This document shows, in pieces, positions 1-5,644 of a stretch of DNA of 5,694 nt. Origin of the DNA: MGIIb-Q1 sp964342465 (GTDB lineage: Archaea; Thermoplasmatota; Poseidoniia; Poseidoniales; Thalassarchaeaceae). The stretch lies in NCBI GenBank assembly GCA_964342465.1, contig CAYFFQ010000038.1, positions 1 through 5,694 on the forward strand, written 5' to 3'. The translations under genes were made by a program, and so were the position numbers. The notes under the pieces are model-generated. The model did not search any database, was not told the DNA's origin, and saw only the letters and a list, made by a program, of their open reading frames with translations. Position 1 is the first letter of the stretch, and each line of letters begins with the position of its first letter.

Positions 1-63
1 GCGGTCAGGTCGGGCTCGGTTTTGTCATTTCTCTTCCCCCCTCGCCTTCAAAGGCCAACTATT

Positions 64-291
64 ATGGCATTTAAAGAATTGGGATACAGTTCTGAGGCAT
101 TCAGATATTATTGGGTTAGAATGAATATGCCTCTTGAAAAAGATGCTCCCTTCAATAAGGAACTATTTGAAGAGTTAGATAAAGATATTAAGTCTATCGG
201 CCTAGAAGATGTTGCTAGAGGCGATAGGAGGTCTAGAAACCGGATTAGAAATAGAAAAAATGAAAATAAATATCTATCAGAAGAATATTAA
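64..291 (+). CDS. Hypothetical small charged protein, AT-rich island
   Basis: I do not recognise this 75-residue protein. It is hydrophilic, with no signal peptide or membrane segment. An acidic and helical-looking middle (about residues 25-50) is followed by a very basic stretch (about residues 52-65, rich in Arg, Asn and Lys) that could contact nucleic acid, and it ends in an acidic tail. I chose the ATG at 64 because the coding character (AT-rich codons) starts there, with a weak AAAGG ribosome site at 49-53. An extension to 22 would need a TTG start and would run through G+C-rich sequence. It converges on the next gene, and the two stop codons share the palindrome TTAA. Codon use is unlike gatE. 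Small size, tight packing and composition suggest a phage or bacterial accessory gene; function is unknown. Confidence 0.5.
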   Translation: MAFKELGYSSEAFRYYWVRMNMPLEKDAPFNKELFEELDKDIKSIGLEDVARGDRRSRNRIRNRKNENKYLSEEY

Positions 292-575
292 TATTCATAG
301 AAGTTTTTGAAAATCTCTTTTAATTCTTCTTCAGAATATTCAAATTTGTAATCATTGTATTCAGCAGGATAGCAATAGAAGATGATAGTTTCATTGAAGC
401 ATCCCATCTCAATGATTTCTTCGATAGTAAATCCTCCTTCAAAAAGGGACTTAATATTTTCGACTTGAGACCTGTATTCATACCAATGTTCCAGAGTAAC
501 CTCTTTAATAGGAATATTGAAGGCCTCTGCTATAATTTTTTGCTCTTTCATAACTTTATACATAGTAGGATGCAT
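288..575 (-). CDS. Hypothetical 95-residue acidic protein with strong Shine-Dalgarno
   Basis: I do not recognise this 95-residue protein. The ATG at 575 is preferred over the upstream in-frame ATG at 590 because a perfect AGGAGG lies 6 nt before it; the longer reading would translate the ribosome site itself. The protein begins with a Lys-rich helix-like segment. Residues about 43-67 run in a pattern loosely like a helix-turn-helix (a glycine before T-I-E-E-I-I, then a short turn and another hydrophobic helix), which is only a suggestion. The C-terminus is rich in Glu, Tyr and Phe. There is no signal peptide or membrane span. The strong ribosome site and AT-rich codons are typical of low-G+C bacteria or their phages and contrast with the archaeal genes to the right. 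It converges with the gene at 64-291 and diverges from the broken frame at 622. Confidence 0.6.
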   Translation of the reverse strand: MHPTMYKVMKEQKIIAEAFNIPIKEVTLEHWYEYRSQVENIKSLFEGGFTIEEIIEMGCFNETIIFYCYPAEYNDYKFEYSEEELKEIFKNFYEY

Positions 576-581
576 ATTATT

Positions 582-587
582 CCTCCT
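582..587 (-). promoter_or_regulatory. Ribosome binding site AGGAGG
   Basis: A perfect AGGAGG on the minus strand is separated by the six bases AATAAT from the ATG at 575. It decides the start of the 95-residue gene and is stronger than any ribosome site seen in front of the other genes in this window. Confidence 0.75.
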
Positions 588-621
588 CATTAATATTTTA
601 TCATCGCTACTATATAAACCT
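588..621. promoter_or_regulatory. AT-rich divergent intergenic spacer, possible promoters
   Basis: This short spacer separates the minus-strand gene from the plus-strand frame starting at 622. It contains TATATAA (611-617), and on the opposite strand it contains TATAGT- and TAAAAT-like hexamers that could act as -10 elements. No convincing -35 element is visible, so the divergent promoters are a guess based on gene orientation and base composition. Confidence 0.2.
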
Positions 622-879
622 ATGGGTTTATTGGATAGAATTCGTATTCATTTGCAAACTTAACTACATCAAAATTATGTTACTTCTGATGGGCAAAAAT
701 ATGTTTCTGTTAAAATCAATATGTATGGATGGGATAAACTTTTAGATGGTAACATTACTTCATCTTCTGATGATATTGTGAAAGATAATATTCTATGTGG
801 ATATCTTAGGAAGTCTATAGGTGATGATTTTCTGAAAGTTTCACTGAACTTGCAAGCAATTACTGACGTCTGTCCATGA
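622..879 (+). pseudogene. Interrupted hypothetical gene, truncated at island edge
   Basis: An ATG at 622 opens a frame reading MGLLDRIRIHLQT, then an in-frame TAA at 661-663. The same frame then stays open for 71 further codons (664-876) with normal protein-like composition, including the stretch DGQKYVSVKINMYGWDKLL. It ends at a TGA at 877-879, just after the sequence has switched to G+C-rich composition. The start and the rest therefore belong together in one frame, with one nonsense codon between them. A single base change from AAA (Lys) would explain the TAA, as mutation or as assembly error. If translation restarted at the ATG at 721 it would give only 52 residues. The right end is probably lost, since its last few codons appear to come from the neighbouring sequence. 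I do not recognise the family. Confidence 0.4.
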
Positions 880-959
880 GTGGGGTGCTTCCCTGCTCAC
901 ACCACTCCGCCGCCGTCTGTCGGGCGGTTCTGCTATGAGCGAGAAGCCCGTCCGAGAGG
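880..959 (+). other. Leader of gatE, possible 3' end of a lost upstream gene
   Basis: This G+C-rich stretch has no TATA-box-like sequence, so it does not look like a normal archaeal promoter region. Two forward frames are open across it. One ends GRFCYEREARPRG with a TGA at 961-963 that overlaps the gatE ATG as ATGA, the usual look of an operon junction. Another stays open to a TGA at 995-997. Either could be the tail of a preceding archaeal gene whose body is missing because of the composition break. A small hairpin (CCGCC at 910-914 with GGCGG at 923-927) is present but has no T-tract after it. Confidence 0.3.
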
Positions 960-3083
960 ATGATGACGAGCGGCGAGCCGGTGGGAGAAGTCGCTGATGC
1001 GGGGTCTTTGGACCCCGCACAACTCGGCTTCATGTGTGGAATCGAAATCCATCAACAGTTGGCGACCGGAAAACTTCATTCGCGCCAACCCGGCATCCTG
1101 TATGACTACACAGCAGAGACGATTCCTGAACATTGGCCGCGAGTCCACCGCCGTCTGCGGGCGGCGAGAGGTGAAGGCGGAAAAGTGGATGTGGCGGCTC
1201 GCTTCGAGGCGCGCCGCAATCGCTCATTCATCTATGTGCAATCCCCAAATGCCGGCCTGATTGAACTCGATGAAGCACCGCCCTCAGGTCATGATGAAGA
1301 AGCGGTGAACATCGCCTTGACGGTCTCAGCGATGATGGATATGAATCCGGTCCACGCCCTTCAGGCGATGCGAAAAACAGTGGTTGATGGTTCCAACACC
1401 AGCGGTTTTCAGCGAACCACATTGATAGCAACCGGCGGCGCAATCGAAACCCCCACAGCTCCCGTGCGAATCTCGCTGCTCACCCTTGAGGAGGACTCGG
1501 CGCGCAAGTTGGAAACCATGCAGACAGACTCTGGAGAGGTGGTTCTCTACACCCTTGATAGGCTCGGCCTACCCCTTATCGAGATAGCAACTGAACCGGA
1601 TATCACGACTCCTCTTCACGCACAGGAGACGAGCAGGGCACTCGGTGTGACCCTCAGAGACACACGTAGGGTGAGGCGTGGGTTGGGTACGATTCGGCAA
1701 GACCTCAATGTCTCGATTGCCTGTGGTGACCGTGTTGAGATAAAGGGCTGCCAAGACCTTGAGTGGATTCCGAGAATCATCGAGTTGGAGATGGCTCGGC
1801 AACTTCACTTCTATCGGCTGGCCAACGAACTTCGTAGCACCTCTGGCCTGCCGCCATTACCGCCGAATCGCCACGATGATGATGCAGATATCGAGGGCGA
1901 AGTCGGAGAGTCGGTGACCAACCTTCTTCCATTCGAGTTGCATGACCTCACAGACCATTTTGGGATGTGTGAATCGAAGATGGTGAAATCCTCATTGGAG
2001 AGTGGGTCAAGGGTTCTGGCAGTGAAGTTGGTGGGTTTTGCTGGCAGAATCGGAACCAAACAACTCGATGGAGATGGCGGACAACTGCCTCGCTTGGGGC
2101 GGGAACTTGCCTCGGCGGCGAAACTTGCAGGTGTGCGCGGCATCTTCCATTCAGATGAACTCCCCGCCTATGGTATCACGGATATTGAGACAGCGGCGTG
2201 CGCAACCGCGCTCGGATTGAGAGATGGAGATGCCTTCGTTCTCTGTGTGGCGGCGGAGTGGCAGGCCGCCCTCGCCTTGGAAGCAGTGGTTGAGCGCGCT
2301 CGCCTCGCCTATCACAGAATCCCGCGAGAGGTTCGTAATGTCGTGGTCAGAAAGGGTTCTCCCGAGGATGGAACCACCAGCGCCATGCGCCCACTCCCCG
2401 GTAGTGCGAGGATGTATCCTGAGACCGATGTTCCAGTGGTTCCATTGAGCAAGCAGATGTGGAATGAAGCAATGACCAATCTGCCACTGACCCAAGATGA
2501 AAGAAGAGCGAGGCTCGCCGCCACCAACATATCCGACAATCAGGTGGAAGCACTTCTCAAGCGGGAGGAAGACGACCTCTTCCACATGGGAACAGGAGCA
2601 GGACTGCATGCCGACCTTGCCCCCCTCCCTGCCAAGCCGTGGGCCACTCTACTGTTGGACCGCATCGCTGAGGAGGTGGCGACTCTCATCGCTGCTCCAT
2701 CCGTCGCCGCCATCCCTCTTCCTCTGCTCGGCTTCTGCCTCGAAATGCGTGAGGCGGGTGGTGTGACGCGCGAGGGGCTGGTTCCGCTCGCCGGCCGGAT
2801 GATGACTTCTGGAGAGTGGCAATCACTTGCCAACGACGGCGATGCCATCCGCGCCGCACTCGCCGCCCGAGCCGACGAGTTGGGCGTTGTTCCCGCAGAC
2901 AGTTCAGCGATTGATGAGGTAGTGGCCCGCATCATCGCTGAGAGAGCAGATTTTGTCGCTGAACGGGGAATGGGGGCGATGGGCCCCTTGATGGGCGTTG
3001 TCCTGAAGGAACTAGGCGGTGGAGCAGATGGCAAGGCGGTGAGCGAGTCCTTGAAGTCGGCGATTCTTGAGATGAACAAGTGA
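960..3083 (+). CDS. gatE: Glu-tRNA(Gln) amidotransferase subunit E (GatE), archaeal
   Basis: GatE works with the ammonia-producing subunit GatD in the cytoplasm. It activates Glu-tRNA(Gln) with ATP and transfers ammonia to form Gln-tRNA(Gln), the route archaea use in place of a glutaminyl-tRNA synthetase. The 707 residues show the family order. A GatB-like catalytic domain spans about 22-290, with GIEIHQQL (27-34), MRKTVVDGSNTSGFQRT (137-153), RLGLPLIEIATEP (201-213) and RGLGTIRQDLNVSI (240-253). An AspRS-type insert (GAD) domain covers about 325-455, with GIFHSDELPAYGITD (394-408). The motif GSARMYPETDVP is at 481-492, and a helical YqeY-like tail starts at about 555. Length is somewhat above the 620-640 residues usual for GatE. 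An acidic stretch around 305-320 may account for part of this. The start is the first of two adjacent ATGs; a stop at 936-938 limits any extension. Zinc-type cysteines found in relatives are absent here. GatD is not in the window. Confidence 0.95.
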   Translation: MMTSGEPVGEVADAGSLDPAQLGFMCGIEIHQQLATGKLHSRQPGILYDYTAETIPEHWPRVHRRLRAARGEGGKVDVAARFEARRNRSFIYVQSPNAGLIELDEAPPSGHDEEAVNIALTVSAMMDMNPVHALQAMRKTVVDGSNTSGFQRTTLIATGGAIETPTAPVRISLLTLEEDSARKLETMQTDSGEVVLYTLDRLGLPLIEIATEPDITTPLHAQETSRALGVTLRDTRRVRRGLGTIRQDLNVSIACGDRVEIKGCQDLEWIPRIIELEMARQLHFYRLANELRSTSGLPPLPPNRHDDDADIEGEVGESVTNLLPFELHDLTDHFGMCESKMVKSSLESGSRVLAVKLVGFAGRIGTKQLDGDGGQLPRLGRELASAAKLAGVRGIFHSDELPAYGITDIETAACATALGLRDGDAFVLCVAAEWQAALALEAVVERARLAYHRIPREVRNVVVRKGSPEDGTTSAMRPLPGSARMYPETDVPVVPLSKQMWNEAMTNLPLTQDERRARLAATNISDNQVEALLKREEDDLFHMGTGAGLHADLAPLPAKPWATLLLDRIAEEVATLIAAPSVAAIPLPLLGFCLEMREAGGVTREGLVPLAGRMMTSGEWQSLANDGDAIRAALAARADELGVVPADSSAIDEVVARIIAERADFVAERGMGAMGPLMGVVLKELGGGADGKAVSESLKSAILEMNK

Positions 3084-3087
3084 GCGA

Positions 3088-3153
3088 ATGAACAATCTAT
3101 CCACACCTCCTCATTCAGCCGTGCGAGACGGTGGTCGCCTCGGTGGGGAGTGA
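3088..3153 (+). CDS. Mini-ORF 1 of the repeat array (21 codons)
   Basis: The ATG lies 4 nt after the gatE stop, and the frame ends at a TGA that is also the first codon of the next repeat. The peptide begins MNNLSTPP, identical to the start of the propeller protein, and continues HSAVRDGGRLGGE without the hydrophobic segment. Whether it is translated is unknown. Its position suggests coupling to gatE termination. Confidence 0.3.
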   Translation: MNNLSTPPHSAVRDGGRLGGE

Positions 3154-3157
3154 GCGA

Positions 3158-3203
3158 ATGAACAATCTATCCACACCTCCTCATTCAGCCGTGCGAGACG
3201 GTG
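3158..3203 (+). CDS. Mini-ORF 2 of the repeat array, cut by assembly gap
   Basis: This is the second copy of the same mini-ORF, starting 4 nt after the stop of the first. It is identical to mini-ORF 1 as far as the run of N, which begins after codon 15. Given the 70-bp period, the missing end would be completed by the next 15 bp. Confidence 0.25.
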
Positions 3204-3303
3204 NNNNNNNNNNNNNNNNNNNNNNNNNNNNNNNNNNNNNNNNNNNNNNNNNNNNNNNNNNNNNNNNNNNNNNNNNNNNNNNNNNNNNNNNNNNNNNNNN
3301 NNN
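3204..3303. other. Assembly gap of 100 N inside the repeat array
   Basis: The run of N is exactly 100 bases, the conventional placeholder length for a scaffold gap of unknown size, and it lies within the repeat. The repeat phase on both sides requires the real missing length to be 15 bp plus a whole number of 70-bp units, so 100 is not its true length. Confidence 0.95.
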
Positions 3304-3312
3304 AGTGAGCGA

Positions 3313-3378
3313 ATGAACAATCTATCCACACCTCCTCATTCAGCCGTGCGAGACGGTGGTCGCCTCGGTGGGGAGTGA
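3313..3378 (+). CDS. Mini-ORF of the repeat array, first after the gap
   Basis: Its 21 codons match mini-ORF 1 in sequence. The stop codon at 3376-3378 is followed by GCGA and the next ATG. The GGGGAG before that stop could serve as the ribosome site for the next ORF. Confidence 0.3.
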   Translation: MNNLSTPPHSAVRDGGRLGGE

Positions 3379-3382
3379 GCGA

Positions 3383-3448
3383 ATGAACAATCTACCCACA
3401 CCTCCTCATTCAGCCGTACGAGACGGTGGTCGCCTCGGTGGGGAGTGA
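3383..3448 (+). CDS. Mini-ORF of the repeat array, variant copy before the propeller gene
   Basis: This copy differs from the others by TCC to CCC (Ser5 to Pro, giving MNNLPTPP) and by a silent GTG to GTA. Its TGA at 3446-3448 lies 4 nt upstream of the propeller gene's ATG at 3453, so its translation could feed ribosomes to that gene. Confidence 0.3.
   Translation: MNNLPTPPHSAVRDGGRLGGE
3440..3445 (+). promoter_or_regulatory. Shine-Dalgarno-like GGGGAG before the propeller gene
   Basis: GGTGGGGAG (3437-3445) ends 7 nt before the ATG at 3453 and supports that start over the upstream GTG at 3426. The same element sits at the end of every complete repeat unit, so each mini-ORF inside the array has one too. 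It can pair with CTCCTC at 3402-3407 of the preceding unit. Confidence 0.45.
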
Positions 3449-3452
3449 GCGA

Positions 3453-5588
3453 ATGAACAATCTTTCCACACCTCCTCGGGTAGTTCTGCTTCTCATCTCG
3501 ATATGTCTACTCTCTTCACTGACTTCATTTCAGACTGAAAATGAATCCGTCGAACAGGTTGCTTCCCGCTTTCAGAGTGCCGAGAACAGCGACGATTCCA
3601 CTTGGCAATTACCTCCTATCCAATGGGTGAAGGACTTGGAATCGGGTTACATCTCGACAGCACCTGTGGTTCGGGGTGAACTGACCTATGTCAAAGTGGG
3701 CGGAAAATCCGACCGACCAGGGGGTCCATGGGATGAGGGGAAGGGTCCGGGAATCTACGCCTTCAACACCTATTCGGGTGACTTGGTCTGGCGCTACGAG
3801 CATGGTCAATCACGTTCGGGGTTCGAAATATCCCCACCACTCTTGACTGGGGATGGGCAGACCCTCCTGAACGGCTGGACGAGTGGAAACATCACCTCTC
3901 ACGATGCGCGCACGGGCGAACTCTTGTGGAGTTATGAGACCGATAGACAATCGTGGGGTATGACTGGCTCTATCATTGCGATAAAGGGCGATAGCGAATT
4001 TTCTGAGGCGATATTCGTGAGTTCCGAGCGAGGAATATACTCACTCACTTGGGATGGAGAGTTGCTGCACCAGTATGACTTTCCGGAAAATGCGACTGGT
4101 TATCGAAATCAGGTCGGTTGGGGATTTCTTGATGACGGTCAGACCGACCCCTCAGTCGAAGGTGGTGGATTTGTCTTCGCTGCTGGCGACGAGCAGGGTG
4201 GATTGCACACTTGGAGTGGTGATGGTGGAAATTTCACCACATGGAACTTGGGTGAACTATTGGGGGATGGTGAATGGAAGGTCAGAACCCCTCCATTTCC
4301 TTCCTTTCCACGCTTTGAAGGGGATGTGTACGGGATTGGAGTCGTTGTTCAAGGCGTTGATGGCGGCGAGGTCGTCACTCTCAGGCTGGATGAGAATGCT
4401 AGTCTTGCCCTCAGTGATAGAATAGTGATTGGCAAGGCTCCCGCCCTGCCACTGTCGCTGCCTTTTGACATGATATTGACCGGCGATTTGGATGGTGTCT
4501 ACGCGCATTGTTTCTTGCAGGCGGCGATGTGTGCAGAACCACTATCAGTCGATGTCGGGCCGGTTTCAGGAGAACTGACGCTGGTTTCCATCAATGATGG
4601 AGAAATCGGCGGCGGGCTCGGCGCTGCATCCAGCGGTGAACTAGGCATTGTCATCCCGCACAACACCGCCGACGGATTTTGGAGGGGGCATCATTTGTGG
4701 ATTGATGAATGGGGCGCGCATAGCGAATTGCAGTGGGAATGGCACCCGATAAAGGGTGGCTGGCTGACCGCTGGCATCGGCAGTGACGGGGTCAGTTTTG
4801 CGGCGGGAAATGATGCGTCATGGCTGGAGATGAGGTATCCCGACCATCTGCGACCAGACAATTTCTCCTCATCATCGGACTTGCCGCAGGAGTCGGGCGG
4901 TGTCATGGATGACAGCGCTCAAGCAGAAAGCGGAGAATCCAGCAGTGACAACAACACCGCCTCAAGTGAAGTCGAAAGAACCACCGCTACAGGCTTGCCG
5001 CTTGCATTGGAACTTGGATTGATTGCGACCATCACCCTCTCCTTAGTCGGTATTGTAGGTGGTTCATCTTTCGGCAAACGGTTCGGCTCCCTCGCCCTGC
5101 TTTCAGTTCTTCTTCTGCTCCTTCCGACCCTGAACCTCGCTTGGGTGACCACGGTGGATGACCAAATCACGAATGGAGAGTCAAGTGCGGTCAGAGAAGG
5201 GTTCCCTGAAACATGGAATGACACTCAGGTGGTCTGTTTTGAGTACCCCGAGGACCTATGGTGGGGTGGCGACGGACAAACAATCCTGATTTCCGAGAGA
5301 GGGGAGGAGGTCGGCCGCTTTTCGGGCAATGATTCCCGCCTCTGTGTCGGGGGGTTGACAGGCTTCACCACGATACATGGGGTGAGCAGGGAAGCTGCAC
5401 ATCTCGCCAATCTGACTTACAGGTTTGAGAGCCAGCCGCTCGGTCTGTTTGTCGAGGACATTGGCCCGGGAGTAGGCGGGGATGGTGACCGTTGGTGGTT
5501 GTATTGGGTGGATGGAGTGCATGGCAATCTCGCTGTTGACCTGCAGCCCATCGTCGCTGACAGCGTGATAGAATGGCGTTTTCTCTGA
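3453..5588 (+). CDS. Secreted membrane-anchored PQQ-type beta-propeller protein with C-terminal DUF4430-like domain
   Basis: This 711-residue surface protein has an unknown ligand. A signal peptide is visible (hydrophobic RVVLLLISICLLSSL, about residues 9-23). Residues about 50-460 carry PQQ/WD40-like propeller blades such as IYAFNTYSGDLVWRYE (101-116) and SHDARTGELLWSYET (149-163), with weaker ones at 195-209 and 250-267. C353 and C360 could form a disulfide. A Ser/Asn/Glu-rich linker (about 473-512) leads to two membrane spans (514-537 and 545-565). The short loop between them, with K542 and R543, should be cytoplasmic, which puts both large domains outside. The C-terminal domain (about 580-711) ends with WWLYWVDG (681-688) and DSVIEWRF (703-710), the pattern of DUF4430, a transcobalamin-C-terminus-like fold; C595 and C631 may pair there. 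Many N-x-S/T sites fit archaeal glycosylation. The start at 3453 was chosen because of the ribosome site and because a longer GTG start would lie inside the repeat. Confidence 0.8.
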   Translation: MNNLSTPPRVVLLLISICLLSSLTSFQTENESVEQVASRFQSAENSDDSTWQLPPIQWVKDLESGYISTAPVVRGELTYVKVGGKSDRPGGPWDEGKGPGIYAFNTYSGDLVWRYEHGQSRSGFEISPPLLTGDGQTLLNGWTSGNITSHDARTGELLWSYETDRQSWGMTGSIIAIKGDSEFSEAIFVSSERGIYSLTWDGELLHQYDFPENATGYRNQVGWGFLDDGQTDPSVEGGGFVFAAGDEQGGLHTWSGDGGNFTTWNLGELLGDGEWKVRTPPFPSFPRFEGDVYGIGVVVQGVDGGEVVTLRLDENASLALSDRIVIGKAPALPLSLPFDMILTGDLDGVYAHCFLQAAMCAEPLSVDVGPVSGELTLVSINDGEIGGGLGAASSGELGIVIPHNTADGFWRGHHLWIDEWGAHSELQWEWHPIKGGWLTAGIGSDGVSFAAGNDASWLEMRYPDHLRPDNFSSSSDLPQESGGVMDDSAQAESGESSSDNNTASSEVERTTATGLPLALELGLIATITLSLVGIVGGSSFGKRFGSLALLSVLLLLLPTLNLAWVTTVDDQITNGESSAVREGFPETWNDTQVVCFEYPEDLWWGGDGQTILISERGEEVGRFSGNDSRLCVGGLTGFTTIHGVSREAAHLANLTYRFESQPLGLFVEDIGPGVGGDGDRWWLYWVDGVHGNLAVDLQPIVADSVIEWRFL

Positions 5589-5595
5589 TTTTTTT
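5589..5595 (+). terminator. Oligo-T transcription terminator
   Basis: Seven T residues follow the propeller gene's stop codon directly, and a second run of six T lies at 5626-5631. Archaeal RNA polymerase commonly terminates at such T-tracts without a hairpin. The position between two convergent genes supports the call. Confidence 0.5.
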
Positions 5596-5644
5596 GGGCG
5601 CATTGGGACTTTGTAATTCGCATTGTTTTTTATACACCGACAAA

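Larger units (their letters stand above)
55..870. other. AT-rich island of foreign composition (insert or assembly chimera)
   Basis: From roughly 55 to 870 the sequence is strikingly AT-rich, about one third G+C by eye, while gatE and the propeller gene are clearly above half. The codons, the perfect AGGAGG site and the dense small genes inside it look bacterial or phage-like. The reading frame at the right edge runs straight across the composition change without a natural end. I see no transposase, integrase, tRNA, terminal inverted repeat or clear target-site duplication at the edges. Edge positions are approximate. A chimeric join during assembly is at least as likely as a real insertion. 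Confidence 0.55.
3081..3477 (+). repeat. Tandem array of 70-bp direct repeats with mini-ORFs
   Basis: The sequence TGAGCGAATGAACAATCT recurs, with at most one or two base changes, at 3081, 3151, 3306, 3376 and 3446. The spacing is exactly 70 bp wherever it can be measured. Units 1, 2 (cut by the gap), the first after the gap, and the next are full-type units. The last copy is partial: 32 bp to 3477, after which the propeller gene diverges. The first unit starts on the gatE stop codon. Copies are nearly identical: the unit at 3376 has CTACCC and GTACGAG, and the last has CTTTCC. There are no unique spacers, so this is not a CRISPR array. Seventy is not a multiple of three, so no single frame runs through. 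Each unit instead holds its own 21-codon ORF. The true copy number is unknown because of the gap. Confidence 0.95.

Noticed and set aside
5..28. Minus-strand ATG preceded by a G-rich ribosome-site-like tract
   Set aside because: The frame stops after seven codons.
22..63. Extended TTG start for the first small gene
   Set aside because: The added residues come from G+C-rich sequence of different character, and the ATG at 64 fits the composition change and the weak AAAGG site.
40..880. Insertion sequence spanning the AT-rich island
   Set aside because: No transposase, terminal inverted repeats or matching target-site duplication could be found at the edges.
907..927. Intrinsic terminator hairpin upstream of gatE
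   Set aside because: The stem is only five pairs and no T-tract follows it.
2540..3106. Minus-strand frame of 188 codons across the end of gatE
   Set aside because: It is a shadow of G+C-rich gatE codons, with Ser/Ala/Arg-rich low-complexity translation and no recognisable motif. It also runs into the repeat.
3426..3452. Upstream GTG start for the propeller gene, adding nine residues
   Set aside because: The extension lies wholly inside the repeat, would translate the GGGGAG ribosome site, and pushes the signal peptide away from the N-terminus.
3081..3477. CRISPR array
   Set aside because: The units are contiguous 70-bp direct repeats with no unique spacers, and no cas genes are present.
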